A stretch of 64,000 nt of DNA from Malania oleifera (taxonomy: Eukaryota > Streptophyta > Magnoliopsida > Santalales > Ximeniaceae). The position numbers were made by a program, and so were the translations under genes. The notes beneath the pieces are model-generated. The model was not told where the DNA came from and did not search any database. It worked only from the letters and a program-made list of their open reading frames with translations. This document shows positions 36,056 to 48,324 of the stretch, piece by piece. Positions within the stretch are counted from its first letter, which is position 1, and every line of letters begins with the position of its first letter. Where the stretch lies: positions 67,823,601 through 67,887,600 of the forward strand of contig NC_080428.1 of assembly GCF_029873635.1 (NCBI RefSeq). The letters are read 5' to 3'.

Positions 36056-36350
36056 ATACTTAATTATTATTATTTTATCATATATTTTAACAAATTATGT
36101 CAATTAAAATATTATTTTATATACTTATTTACGTATACAAATAATGTCTATCATGTTTATTCTATAAAATTCCATTTTGATCAGGTCGACCTTCAAGAAG
36201 CCACTGAACTGCAATAGTCTCTGAGCACTTGTTTTGACAATATCTTTCTTATACATCAAATATGGAATCAAGGATTCTAATAGGGAAATACTTTCGTTTT
36301 GATTCTAAGACTATTATTCTACACATTTTTTTTTAGATTATTACAAAACC

Positions 36351-36807
36351 ATCTACATTCATTCATAAAATTAAAGTACAAATGATTTGTATGTTCTTAT
36401 GAGCATATTTGATTTTCTCTATCTTCATCTCTCAAATTTGTTTTATTTCAAATTATTTTAGCATAAGAATATTACAAAAGATGAATAAATTAAATTACTA
36501 ATCAAGTTAAAGAAATATGAGCAACGTGTTAGAACAGGAAATATAATCTTTATCTCTAAAAAACAAGAGAATAAAATAATTACAAGAATTGAGATAGAAA
36601 ATTTTTCATTAGACATTGAATAATAAAAATAAAAAAATAAAAAAATAAAAGACGAGAGGCTTTGTACAGTTGTATCCCTCTTCCTCCCCAAAGTCATTCT
36701 CCCATAAACATGGGTTTCTATTATCACGACCATGATCAATATATGTAATCACCATCATGTCCTCACCATCATCATCATCCCATCCCTACCCTCTAGACCT
36801 AAATTTC
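36351..36807. other. Upstream region of the ZHD gene
   Basis: AT-rich sequence next to LTR F. It should hold the proximal promoter, but no binding site is identified with confidence. The LTR F boundary lies about 590 bp from the start codon. Confidence 0.5.
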
Positions 36808-36813
36808 TATATA
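36808..36813 (+). promoter_or_regulatory. Possible TATA box of the ZHD gene
   Basis: TATATA lies 130 bp upstream of the start codon, followed by a CT-rich tract (36868-36883) typical of plant 5' leaders. The transcription start is not known. Confidence 0.4.
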
Positions 36814-36920
36814 CTGTATTTTCCCATTCCAAAATCGAATTGAACAGCAGCACAAGTCATTTCCCCCTCCTCTCTCTCTCTCTGAGCTTGGGCAGTACTG
36901 AGACAGAAACCAAACCCTAA

Positions 36921-36947
36921 ATGTCTGAAGTTCTGCCATGGACATAA
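36921..36947 (+). CDS. Upstream ORF overlapping the ZHD start
   Basis: ATG at 36921 opens an 8-codon frame (MSEVLPWT) ending with TAA at 36945-36947, so it spans the main ATG at 36938 in another frame. Its context (CTAAATGTC) has A at -3 but no G at +4, while the main ATG has GCCATGG, a near-ideal context. Scanning ribosomes that start at the upstream ATG cannot start at the main ATG without backtracking, so it would reduce ZHD translation. It only matters if the mRNA starts upstream of 36921. Confidence 0.4.
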   Translation: MSEVLPWT

Positions 36948-37900
36948 CCTCCAGCGCAGCTCCCACCACCAGAGCCTCCCCTGATACTGACACTGACACC
37001 CCACCTCCACCTTCACAACAACCCTTCAAACCCACCTTCACCAACGGCGCAACCCTCAAGCCCCACCACCACCACCACCACCACCACCAACTGCCGCTCG
37101 CCACTCTGGTTTCCTACAAGGAATGTCTCAAGAACCATGCCGCCAGCCTCGGCGGTCACGCCCTCGACGGGTGCGGCGAGTTCATGCCTTCCCCCACCGC
37201 CACCTCCTCCGACCCTACCTCCCTCAAATGCGCCGCTTGCGGCTGCCACCGCAACTTCCACCGCCGCGAGCCCGAAGACCCCACCGACCACCCTTTGCTC
37301 GACTTCCCCCACCCGCACCCCCACCCCTACCACCACCGCCACCACCACCACCACCGTCCCTCGCCACCGCCACGCCAAGGCTCGGCTTCGCCGTCTCCGC
37401 CCCCTCCTCAGGCGTCGCCGCCGCCGCCCTCCACCTATTACTCTTCCGCTCCCCACATGCTGCTCGCGCTGAGCACGGGCCACTCGGGCCCGTCGTCCGA
37501 CGACGGGGCGGCAGGTAATCCCGCGGCGAAGATGGCGGAGCAGCCGACTGGGCGGAAGAGGTTTCGGACCAAGTTCAGTCCAGAACAGAAAGAGAAAATG
37601 TTCAGTTTCTCTGAGAAATTGGGGTGGAAATTGCAGAGGAGCGACGAGGGTTTGGTGCAGGAATTCTGCAACGAGGTCGGTGTTAGCAGAGGCGTTCTCA
37701 AGGTGTGGATGCACAACAACAAGCACACCTTCGGGAAGAGATCAGAGCTCAATAATGGCGTCGACGGCGGCCAAAATAACATTAATAATACGAGCAATAG
37801 TAGAATGAGCTTCGACAGTACCAACGGGCACGCCCACAATGAGGCTAATAGCACTCTCCATCTCCGCGTTTCAACTAATGGGTCGTCTTCTTCCTCCTGA
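36938..37900 (+). CDS. ZHD: Zinc-finger homeodomain transcription factor (ZF-HD/ZHD family)
   Basis: Intronless gene for a 320-residue plant transcription factor. Residues 60-111 are the ZF-HD dimerisation zinc finger ([10 protein letters not shown], then [24 protein letters not shown]), with the Cys and His ligands in place. Residues 205-268 are the homeodomain ([17 protein letters not shown] ... [16 protein letters not shown]), with the WMHNNK third helix that carries Met where most homeodomains have Phe, as is normal for this family. ZHD proteins form dimers through the finger and bind ATTA-type sites in the nucleus. Between the domains lie His- and Pro-rich stretches (poly-His at 43-50 and 132-139), and the C-terminus is Asn- and Ser-rich. 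The start at 36938 has a GCCATGG context. The gene is GC-rich against AT-rich flanks. The symbol is family-level; the exact ZHD number cannot be given. Confidence 0.95.
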   Translation: MDITSSAAPTTRASPDTDTDTPPPPSQQPFKPTFTNGATLKPHHHHHHHHQLPLATLVSYKECLKNHAASLGGHALDGCGEFMPSPTATSSDPTSLKCAACGCHRNFHRREPEDPTDHPLLDFPHPHPHPYHHRHHHHHRPSPPPRQGSASPSPPPPQASPPPPSTYYSSAPHMLLALSTGHSGPSSDDGAAGNPAAKMAEQPTGRKRFRTKFSPEQKEKMFSFSEKLGWKLQRSDEGLVQEFCNEVGVSRGVLKVWMHNNKHTFGKRSELNNGVDGGQNNINNTSNSRMSFDSTNGHAHNEANSTLHLRVSTNGSSSSS

Positions 37901-40900
37901 TCAGTCTGTTCCAGAGCGTAGGAGTTCAGTTACAGAGCAAGCGAGGTAGGGAAGCGATCGAACAGAGGTTGCTGCAAGCCTGCAACTGCAAGTTATATCG
38001 ATCAGTGGGTTTGTTCTTCTTAATTTATTATCCCATTTCTTCTGTTTCGATCAATGATCAATGATTAATTAATTACGTACTACCAGTCGCTGTTTCTGTT
38101 GAAGATCACAGCCGGGGAGTTAATAAGAATTAGGTTCATATTGATGAATTGTCTGTTAATCTCCCTTATTTCCTTTATTATCATATTATTAGAGTAATTG
38201 CCTTACTTCATTTGCGAGCATTAGTTAATGATCTTTCAGCTTCTTAAATATTATTGCAATACAACTCATTGCCATGGTTTCTTCCTTCCTCCTCCTCTTA
38301 AATGATCATTCATCTTCTCCAAATGTTTATGCGTTATTGCTCATTTTCCATGATTTCTTTTCTGTTCTTGGTTTCCTGGGTAATGGCCAAATGGGTTTTC
38401 GAGAAACACTTAAAATATGATGGGTTATCCCCCGTTTCTTTTAATTTCTCTTCTTTGCTGAGAATAATTAATGAAAGGACAGAGCACCCTTCAAAGTCGT
38501 GCGAAGGTGGAGCTTATCGGAACGGTTTTGTGGGGGTAGAGTATTACATTGGTTGCTAAACGTCGTCGGCTATTCTGTCCTTTACCTAAAATTAGGGTGG
38601 GCACATCTGCTACAGTGGGGATGGAGGGGATGGCACACTTGTCTTGACGGGGGATCATTACACTGACTCGTTTGGTAGACTTTTTTTTATCGAATCCTAC
38701 CACTATTAAATTCTTAATGCCCAAAATTACTGTGAGGTACCCTCAACTTGAAGGGTACCCCTTCTCCTAAAAAGACATTACACTCCCCCCATAGTGGTGG
38801 GATGCGAAGTGAAGGGCAGTTTGGGGCTTTGGGTAAGTTGGGGTAGGGCAAGTGTACCGTACCTAGGGTTGGAGGGCACTTTGGGATGCCTATTTTATTT
38901 TATTATTTTCTTAATGTTATCTTGAGTAGCTGTTGCTTTTAAGGCAAGCAGAGGGGGAGGGTGGTGTGATAAATAAATGAAGGGTGACGGGAGGCGCAGC
39001 AGAACATCTTTCCTTATTTGGTTGGCTGCCTAATGCGGCAAGCTTTGTCTTTCCTTCGCTATTAATGATAAGATAAGTGTAGAAGATCTCACTTTTAAAA
39101 AATTGTTCTTTACTATTTTCTTTGATTATTTTAAACATAGCAGTGCTTTATTTATGTTGATTTGTATTTTATTATCATTGTTTGTGTTGGAGGGCCTGAC
39201 CGACACAGGGTAGGATGGTTTTGGGAGCAGAATGTCTCTGTCTCTGTCCGCAATCAAACATGAAAAAATTAGCTAGTCTTATGCTACCAATGGTGAAAAA
39301 TTATTAGGGTAAACTATATAACTATATTTTATTTTAGATCATTATTTTTTTTGAAGTTTGAGTAATTTTTAATTAATGGTTTAACTTTAATTTTTATAAT
39401 TAGTCATAATTCGATGATACAGATTGATGATTTGGAATGTGACATGATTATGATGAGAGATAGTTTAACTTAATAATTTTGGGTAAAATCAACGTGAGCA
39501 GAGGCTCAATTGAACAAAATGTGAGCCCTAATTTGAAGATGGGGTTTTAGCTTGTGTTTGGTTTTAAGGCATGTAAGTTTGGATTCGCCCTTTCTATGCC
39601 TGATTAGTTTTTTCAGGATAAAATTAATTATAAGAGTTGCAAATTAAAGCAAAATATACTTACGATACAGATGTTTAGGAGTACAGATTTGGGGAAGAAA
39701 TATTAGAACAAAATAATATGTTGACATTAATTAATATAAGTGATGTGCACATTAATTAATATAAGGGATGTGATATAGAGGTTGACCAATTAGCAATTGA
39801 ATCAAACTGCTAGAGAATAGATTGCTAGGGGTACAAATTTGTTAATTGTTTAATTATCAATGTGTTGTGTTTGCAATTAAATGCTCATTACTTATGGTCA
39901 TTTTTTATATAATTTGCATCGGTAAGTGCTACAAAGGTATGTAAAGGGAGTAGCACTCGTCTCGGGGACAAATATATTTGCTTGAAGCCTGTTACAGGTG
40001 AAAGGTTTCGTGCAGAGAGCGAAGAGAACTATGTCATTGCATTTTTGTTTTCTTTTGTTGCTCTTTTGATTTGTTGTGCGTGCACATTGCAATAAGACCA
40101 GTTTGCTGAACAAATGGCTTGAAGGGAAGAGAAGAATTGAGGTTAGGGCTCATCGTAGCTCATGGTTGACATCCTCTAAACGTAAAATCATGAGATCAAC
40201 AACCAATAGGCCTGCTGAATCATAAGGGTTGCCGTTTCCTTTGAGGCAAAGCCAGAGGGCAGTTCCAAAAATGGGCTTGACCCAATTTCAAGCTTCATGT
40301 CCTGCTCACCTCTGATTTGGCAAAAAACATGGCCTTGTGAAAGGGCTCTTGCTGCTCCTACTTTGGCCTATGATGGTCTTCATATTCCCAATATAGTGCA
40401 TATGAAATTTGGTCCGAACTCCTAATTGAGTGCTTACATGGCCAAGCAATACACACACAATCCACTCATTACCCGTGCCTGAACAGCTTATAGCTATCAC
40501 TGTCAGCAGGCTGCTATATTTACTTGATGCGCATATGGCCAGGTAATCCTCAAACTATATACTATACAACTCTTTTGGCATATTTCATTGATTTTATTTA
40601 TTTTTTCATTTTTTTGGGGCCGTGGATCCGATTGAGTTGAGTGCCCTACAGGACTCTTTGCTTAGCCTTTGGACTCGTATTGAGCTCTTAGTACCCTAAT
40701 GCTATTCGATACCACTTTGATGCTCGACGAAGCATATAGTATGTTGTGGGTCGGGTGTAAATGGAACTCGAAGGGTGGACTTGTAGATCATGGACTGCCG
40801 GGGTGTGTGTGTGACGGGAGAGAATGCTTGAAAGAATGGTCCTATTCTTAAATCCATAGAAGGAAAGAAGCGATCGAGCTAAGAAAAAAATTGGGTACCA

Positions 40901-42050
40901 GGACTCGCATTTTCTTGAAGTGACTAACCCTTTATTGGACCATTGTTCGGAATGGGATTTTGGTCATGCAAATTGAATCAATCCATTTACTTGTTTTTCT
41001 TTAACTCTGGATCCTCGGTCATAGTCTGCATGCGCTTACCTTTCCAACCCAAGGCATCCCTTGTGGATCCATCCTTTTCAATTTAGTCTTCTCCAGCATG
41101 TTTTTCAAATGGCGAGTTCTCTCAGTTCTACTTGGGAAGGGCCGCGTTTAACAAATTGAGGTCATAAACACCTAAGAGTTCAACTTAACAGTTTTCATTA
41201 GAAATACTATTTCAACATCTATCTTGGAAAACTGGAATTAGACTTTAGTTTAGCCTTTTTCTGACATCCCATTCACTAAAAGAGTCGTATCCCTAAATTT
41301 ACATAAAATTGGACATTTGAAATGGTGAGCCATCAAAACCTCAAAATTCAAGTTTTTAATGGCTCTAAATCAATAGTAATCTAATGTCTTAACTTTGAAA
41401 ATATGATTAATTTTTTTCATTTGGATACTCATGATTGTTTCGTCAGCCAAAAAAAGCAGTGTCCTTTAAATTTTACATCAAATGAACAAGAGACAAATTT
41501 AGATTATGAAAAACTTAAAATTTTAATTTCTTTAAAAGTTTTTGTAAAACAATAATACATTTGTGTCTACACGCATTGTTGAACCAAAAGGGCAATATCT
41601 CATAAATTTTTTATTAGACGACATTTGACGTTACGTGACATGGTGATGTTATGTTGACGTCATCTTGCTACACTATTTTTTTTTTTATCAAAAGAATTGA
41701 GGTTGTCATGTGTTCTCACAGTGGGTGGACACGTGGCTCGCTCAAATTCAAACGAGCTAGACTTGGCTCAGACTGGCTGAACTGATCTAGTTTTTTCGAA
41801 CCATTTTTTGCATCATTTATTATTTTATTTTATTTTCAGTTTAATTTTATAAATTTTGAAAAAAATTGGGGATATTTCTAAAGGCTCTTTTGCTCAAAAC
41901 TAAATGGTTTTCTTGATTTTAGTCTAGGTGCATCGCTCTGATTTAAAAAAAAAAAAAGGCAATGGGGTATTTTAGATCTCACCTGTATTAATTAAGGGGG
42001 GTTTATCTATCAAGATTCTCTCGGTTGGAGGTTTTATTAGACATAAAAAT
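37901..42050. other. Intergenic region downstream of the ZHD gene
   Basis: The first few hundred bases should hold the ZHD 3' UTR, but no poly(A) signal is certain. A 27-bp tandem duplication lies near 39723-39770, and there are A/T runs near 41680 and 41945. The open frames at 38302-38559 and 40306-40500 have no recognised domain. Confidence 0.5.
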
Positions 42051-43246
42051 TAAGGTGTAGCCCAAAGAGGACGGGGGTGAATTGGATTATTAAAATTTCT
42101 TTTTAAATTCCTTTTATGAATTTTCAACCTTTTGTTTATTTATCAAATACACAACAAGTATTTAATTAATTATTCAAACCATAATCCAATACTTCAACAC
42201 AACACAAACAACTCAAGTAAACCAAAACTTAAACAATCATTCAACTAATCATCAACTTAAAATAATCGACCACTCAATATAATCTGCAATACTTTAGCAA
42301 TTTTATCTTTTGCAGGAATTCGAAATATTTGTTTGTTTACAGCCCTGTGAATATATGTAAGCCCTGTGGTTAATTGATTTAATTTCTCAATTTGTTGCAC
42401 AATCAATACTCTTTCCAAAAGTTTAGACTTTAAATAAACTTTTAGTTAAAGAGTCTTTGGGTGTTAACCAATCAACGTACTCCCTTATGATTTTTGCAAG
42501 TTATTGATCAACCAACGTATTCCCTTTCAGTTTCCGTAATCTCAAAAACAAATTAAATTTCAGTTTATTTAATTTCCAAACTACGTAGTATTTATGATCA
42601 TGAAATTTAAAACATCCACACAGTTTATAAGTATGATGGAATTTAAAAAGAATAAAGGAAAGAGAGAGAGAGACGAGTTTTTACGAGGTTCGACTTATCC
42701 CCAGCCTACATCCTCGTCTTTGGCCAATACCACCAAAGGATTCCACTATGCCGTTCCTTTTCGGGTGGAACAAAACTTTTACAAGCGATACCCCACGCTT
42801 AAACACTCCTTAAGTAGGCTAGAGCAAGACCTCTCCAAGTGATACCCCACGCTTGGTCACTCCTTCAATAGGCTAGAGTAGTGTCTCTCCAAGTGATACA
42901 CTACACTCGGTCAACGATCCAATAACCAATATCCTTCTTAAATGAAGATAAGTAGTAGAAATCAGATTTGAGATGATCAACACTTCAGTTTCTCAGCAAA
43001 GAGTGTTGTAAGAAAGAGAGCAAGAGAGAGCTTTGTTTGCAAGAAAGCTTTCAGCAGATTTTCAATTCTTTCTTTCTTCTTGGTTGAATTTGATTTGCAA
43101 AACCATGTATTTATAGGTTTAGAAAAGTGTTTTTGTGATACCCAAGTTTACTTGGAGTATTTCCCAAGTTTTCATTAATTTTGGGGCACAAGAAACTTTT
43201 AATCAAAATTTAAAATATTTACAATTTCTAACTGTTAACAGTGTTT

Positions 43247-43530
43247 AGAAGACTGAACTTTCGGGTTCAGTCTTCTGATGTTCCTTAATGCTTTGAAAAA
43301 TTTGAACTGGACACAGGATCAGACGACTGAATTGAGGTTCAAACTTCTGAAGTCCCAGTTTAGACGACTAAACTGAAGGTTCAGTCTTCTAAGTGTGTTT
43401 TACCAATTCTGTGTTTCAAGTTGACTACACTAAATATTCAGTCTTCTGAAGAAATTCTTCAGACGTCTGAAGTAAAACTTCAGTCGTCTGAGGTTGCATC
43501 TTCAGACTTTTGAGGGCACACCTTAGTCAT
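43247..43530 (-). promoter_or_regulatory. Cluster of CAGACGACTGAA-type inverted motifs
   Basis: About nine copies in both orientations of a motif like CAGACGACTGAAC, several forming local inverted repeats (for example AGAAGACTGAAC with GTTCAGTCTTCT near 43247-43280). The cluster is 130-420 bp upstream of the minus-strand TATAAATA. Confidence 0.5.
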
Positions 43531-44377
43531 CTGGGCATACTAACTTCAAAATTTTCATTTTTGTTTTCAAAAATCCTTTTTACTCTCTTACTTTGATTTC
43601 TTATAACAAATTTTTCAAGTTTTGAAATAAGATCTCTAACTCCATAATTAACCCTAGAAGAGTTTCAAAAATATTTCACAAGATATTTAAAATATGAAGT
43701 ATTTATATAAAGACTTCTTATGACTTTAGACATTCTAAGAACTAAAGTCTTCATGCTTGTCTTTCTTTGGGCTCTCATGCTTTGTCTTTCTTTGGCTCCA
43801 TCTTGTCTTCAAGTTTTAATATACTTTAAGCTTTTTATCAAGTTCTCTTTAATATCCAAGCTCTCATATTCTTCAAGCTTTGAATCATCTTTGAATCTAT
43901 GCTTTGACTCTTTAAGCTTCATTTGATCATCTTTCTTTGAAATAAGTTTTGAATCAACCTTATGAGCATTTTACCATTCTTGAGTCTTGAAATATCATCA
44001 CTTAACCAAATATCGTTTAGGCAGACCAACCAAATATCGTCTGGGCAAACCAACTTCAGAATTTTCATTTTTGTTTTCAAAAATCCTTTTTGCTCTCTTA
44101 ATTTGATTTCTTATAAAACATTTTTCGGGTTTTAAAATAAGGTCTCTAAGTCCATAATTAATCCTAGAAGAGCTTCAAAAATATTTCATAAGATATTTAA
44201 AATATGAAGTACTTACATAAAGATTTCTTATGACTTTAGACATTTTAAGCACTAAAGTCTTCATGCTTGTCTTTCTTTGGGCTCTCTTGCTTTGTCTTTC
44301 TTTGGCTCTATCTTGTCTTCAAGTTTTAATATACTTTAAGCTTTTTATCAAGTTCTCTTTAATATCCATGCTCTCAT
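43531..44377. repeat. 510-bp-offset direct duplication within the LTR
   Basis: The segment 43531-43867 recurs at 44041-44377 with a constant offset of 510 bp and about 6 percent differences by eye. The second copy ends at CTCTCAT, exactly where element B begins. Confidence 0.85.
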
Positions 44378-44689
44378 TGTAGAGACCCGAATAATTATTG
44401 TAATTTAATAACAGAAGGAGGAAAGGGAAAAAGAATTAAAGAAAGAATTAAATAGGGTCTCATCGACGAATGTAGGGGATTCATTGACAAGCACACATGA
44501 GGGGCTCGTCGACGAGAAGATACCGAGAGGATATATCGCAGTTTTGAATTTCGTTGACGAGGAGTAAGTATTCGTCAACGAATTTCCTTCTTGACCTCCT
44601 CGACGAAGTGACGTGGCTCGTTGACGAAAGCTAGTGTATAAATAAGCCTAAACTTCATTTTTGGCCGAAATTCACGCACAAATTCCTTC

Positions 44690-44734
<45 letters not shown>

Positions 44735-46413
44735 GTTCATCTCTCCTATCTTCTCTCTAAGTTTTTGGGCTGGATTCTTGCCGGTTTGACAATCCGAGAC
44801 CACCACGACACTCCTGGGGAAGTTCTCTTTAAGTCTGCTCAAGTGAATCGTTGGTGGGGATGCCTTGGATTTTATCCTAAATTCAAGGTAAGACTTGTTA
44901 TTCAATATTTGGCCTTACCATAGTTATAAGAAATGTAGTACATAGAAAAATACTAAAGTTTTGTTTTGGAGGATGTTATTTTCAGGGTGTTGAGCAAGGA
45001 ACCCTGCAGGTGTAGGATCAGACACAGTAAGGGCTTTTCAATAGTCAGGTAAGGGAAATATACTGTGTTAGGAAATTTTAGCAAAGTTATCATCAGTTTA
45101 TTTTCCAGTTTTCCAGAATATGAATTTAATTTGTGTGGCCTGAGTAGATATTTGCCTGATATAGAATTTATATGGTTTTTCCCAGAATATCATAATTTAT
45201 GGTATATACAGATATAGATAGATATTTATCAGACAAATATTATAGATGTTTTTCCAGACTAGTATGTTACAGTAATTATAGCATGCCATGTTTCCTAAAA
45301 CCATAACACTCAAATTTACAGATTATACAATCAGTTATTACAGATAGATATACAGTTATAACAATCAGTTACTACAGATATGTTATACAGATGTTACTGT
45401 ATATACAGATAATATTTACAGTGTTATGGTTATTTTGGAAACATGATGAAAACAGTAAGAAGATTATAGTAGTATATATATACAATATCAGATCCTTGAT
45501 GAAATATTACAGACAGATTCAGTTAGAAGAGTACGGTACCGTTGCTATTTACAGATCAGAGTGCAACCACATATCTCAGATAGTATGTAGATTCTGTCAA
45601 CCGTGCTCGGAGAGCTTGCAGACTCCCTATAACTCTGGGTTGAGGGGGCCTGATTTGATGAGGTAGTTTTTCCAGTTCCATGCTTAGGAGTGGATGCAGT
45701 TTGGCCGGACTGAGGAAGGGTAGAGTATAATGACTTACCTAGTAGGCCAACCAGAGTTAAGTCCAGCTTACGAGCTATACAACCCTGTCATGAGGGGTCA
45801 AATCATGACATACAATTTCCAGGGAAAAAAGTTACAACTATGTATATGTATACATATTTACAGTATTTAATGATTATAGTATGATATTAGTAGTATGAAT
45901 GGTAGAAACCTCAGATGACACAGTTATGTTTTAAATTACGACGAATGCAAGTTATACTTTATATTAATTCACCAACTGATACAGTTTTGAGTATTATAAT
46001 AGTATTTATGCAACTCGATTACCACACACTAGTAATAACATATTTTCACTTACTGAGTGTCATCTCACCCCATTACTTTAATATTTTTTAGGTGATCTAG
46101 TTAGGCGAGCAGATTAGACTTGCAGTTAGAGTGACCTTTTAATTGCCCTGTTGATAGGGTAAGTATATTTTGAGGTATTGTTTTGAGTAGGTGGTGTCGG
46201 TGAGAGATGTAAGAATGTATCTATGGTTTAGAAACACTGGATTCTGGTATTGTATTTATATATATATGGATGTATGAATTTATGTTTTCCGCTGCATAGG
46301 TGTGTTTATTATGTACAGGAATACCTCAATTCTCTTCTGGAGCCTGAGATGCTATAGTAGGGGTATCAGAGTAATTTATCTAAAAAAAATGGTGTAATTT
46401 TTGGGTTGTTACA
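44378..46413 (+). repeat. 5' LTR of element B (2036 bp)
   Basis: TGTAGAGACCC...GTTACA. It has a TCGTCGACGA cluster (44461-44627), TATAAATA at 44637-44644, a CT microsatellite 44694-44731, a donor at 44888, and bounded segments 44986-45048 and 46092-46158. Confidence 0.88.
44461..44627 (+). promoter_or_regulatory. TCGTCGACGA cluster in LTR B
   Basis: One exact and five near copies, ending 10 bp before TATAAATA. Most variants differ by C to T or G to A. Confidence 0.6.
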
Positions 46414-46416
46414 GTT

Positions 46417-46428
46417 TGGTATAAGAGC
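46417..46428 (+). other. Primer-binding site of element B
   Basis: TGGTATAAGAGC, one base different from the initiator tRNA-Met complement seen in element A. Confidence 0.85.
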
Positions 46429-46771
46429 TTAGGTTGTTAGGTTTTGTAGACTCTAGAGTACAGCGGAAAACAATACCAGAATTTGGAAATGGAATTTTAA
46501 GAAGAGTGGAACAGGGAATCAGTGAAATTGATGTTGGGAAATTAGGATGAGAATTTAGGGTTTTGTTTTGCAGTTTGGGGGTAGAATTTCGGGGCGGTTT
46601 CTGTGATTTTCCTGGAGTGACGATTCTAGGAAAATCATAGTAAACTATTGATGATTTCTATTTTCTTACGGTAGGACTCGAGCTTAAATTAGTAATGAGA
46701 GGTTAGGGGTATTTTAGTTAGTATAGTATTGTAGGATTCAGATACTTAAAATAATTTCGTAATATTGCAGG

Positions 46772-47760
46772 ATGGACCCAAGAGGTAGTAGCACTCATGC
46801 TAGTGGTGATGACGGAATTGGGCCTGATGATGTTGGGGGCAGGGATTCAGATGCTGTGCTACGTAGTGTGGCTCAGCAAGTTATGGCTGCCTGGAGCTCT
46901 AGGGAGCAAGGAGGTCCATCTTCAGCTCAAGGGTGTATGATGGAGAAATTTTTGAAGATGATTCGCCCGCATTTTAAGGAGCGGCTGATCCTGTAGTTGT
47001 GGAGAATTGGGTGCAAAAAATAGAAAATATTTTGACGGTACTTCACTGCATCGATGAGCAGAGGGTCCTTTATGCTACATACAAGCTGACAGGGGAGGTC
47101 GAGAGATGGTGGATGACCACTAGACTGTTGGAGGAGCAGAGAGCAATTCTAGTACCGATGACCTGGCCTCGATTTAGAGACATATTCTTTAATAGATACT
47201 ATCTTGCCTCGGTTAGAGAGGCTAGAATACAGGAGTTTCTGAGCCTGTCCCAGGGATCGATGACAGTCCAGTAGTACGCAGCGAAATTTATTGAATTATC
47301 ACAATTTTGTCCGTAGATTGTTCCAGATGAAGTTAAGAAGGTCAGGATGTTTGAGAGGAACTTGAAGCGAGATACTTATAGGCAAGTGATAGTATTGAGG
47401 ATACAAAACTTCTCAGAGTTGGTTGATAGGGCCATAATAGCAGAGGAGAGTTTGCCGAGAGAGACTAAGATATAGAACCAGAAGAAGAGGACTACACCCT
47501 CGAGTTTTTAGGCGAGGTCTAGCCAAGGCCCTTGGAGAGGAGGTAGATCCAGTGGGGGTCAGAGGCAGATGGTAGAGTACAGTGGATTTTAGAGTGGACA
47601 ACCTTATACCACTTGCCCCAGATGTGGATAGAGACATCTAGGTGAGTGCCGACTAGGGGAGAATGTCTACTACAGTTGTGGGAGACCTGGCCATATGGCT
47701 CGAACATGCTAGATGCCGTCGTATTATGCACCAACTCCTAGACTGATTTGGGGAGGTCAT
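46772..47760 (+). pseudogene. Gag of element B
   Basis: ATG at 46772, one base after the acceptor-like ATATTGCAG. The N-terminus (DAVLRSVAQQVM) and the gag domain (ENWVQKIE, ERWWMTTRLLEEQ, FNRYYLAS) match element A. TAG stops occur near 46994 and 47272 (VQ*YAA, where A has CAA CAG). A knuckle near 47665 reads YYSCGRPGH, so the first cysteine is lost. Non-functional. Confidence 0.88.
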
Positions 47761-47805
47761 TAGGCACCTTGTGGAGGTCAGCAGAGGAACGCGGCGCCGG
47801 AGAGC

Positions 47806-48320
47806 GTGTATGTGTTGACGCCGAGATACGCCGAGACTATTGGAGACATCGTCATAGGTACCCTTATTGCTTTTTCATATAAAACTGTTGTTTTATTTGA
47901 TACATGTGTTACCCATTCTTTTATTTCATCGGTGTATGCTAAGTTGACGGGGTATGAGGCACGGTTGTTGGATGTTGGATTGGCTATAGCTACGCCGACT
48001 AGATTAGTGGTGAGATGTAGGAGAATACTCAGAGACTTTCTAGTGACCATTCAAGGGAAAGTACTGCCAGCTAATCTTGTGATATTAGACATGCAGGGAT
48101 TTGATATAATTCTGGGTATGGATTAGAGGGCAGTTAATCATGCAAGTAACGATTTCCATTTAAAAGAAGTGATTTTCAGACCTCCAGGTGAGCAAGAATA
48201 CATATTTCTTGGTTTACGTGTACGTTCTTTGCCATAGCTGGTGTTAGCTATTCAGGTGAAGAAACTGATTCAAGATGGTTGCTAGGGATTTGTTGCTTAC
48301 ATAAAAGAACTGCTAAAAGA
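47806..48320 (+). pseudogene. Protease of element B
   Basis: The VVLFDTCVTHSF block keeps the catalytic Asp but replaces the Gly-Ala of DSGA with Cys-Val. It is followed by VILDMQGFDIILGMD and a TAG where tryptophan is expected (48124). Confidence 0.85.
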
Positions 48321-48324
48321 AGAA

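Larger units (their letters stand above)
32314..36345 (-). mobile_element. Solo LTR F, split by solo LTR E-solo
   Basis: The minus-strand sequence begins TGTAATAATC and ends GGGTATTACA. The flanks carry a perfect 5-bp duplication AAACC (32309-32313 and 36346-36350). Removing the nested element and its duplication leaves about 2.24 kb. The minus strand has TATAAATA (complement of 35545-35552) and the gypsy LTR block CTTACTAAG...CATCTCACCTC near 32620, so it is probably a Ty3/gypsy relative of A to E. Confidence 0.75.
42056..44377 (-). mobile_element. SIRE/Maximus-like LTR, minus strand, cut by element B
   Basis: The minus-strand end reads CCAATTCACCCCCGTCC...GGGCTACA, close in form to the end of the LTR at 16077-18246. 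A block with GAGGATGTAGGC...GTCGAACCTCGT near 42680-42720 also fits SIRE/Maximus LTRs. A minus-strand TATAAATA lies at 43108-43115. The outer part is interrupted by the start of element B at 44378, so the beginning of this LTR and its target duplication are not visible. Confidence 0.7.

Noticed and set aside
36458..36739. 93-codon minus-strand ORF upstream of ZHD
   Set aside because: AT-rich, hydrophobic by composition, with no domain; it lies in the likely promoter region.
37123..37518. Plus-strand ORFs in the other two frames within the ZHD gene (37123-37518 and 37137-37472)
   Set aside because: Pro/Arg/Ser/Thr-rich shadow frames of the same GC-rich DNA; the ZHD frame has both domains in register.
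37013..37726. 237-codon minus-strand ORF opposite the ZHD gene
   Set aside because: Its Val/Gly/Arg-rich composition is what GC-rich antisense of Pro/His codons gives. No domain is seen, and the plus strand encodes a clear ZHD protein.
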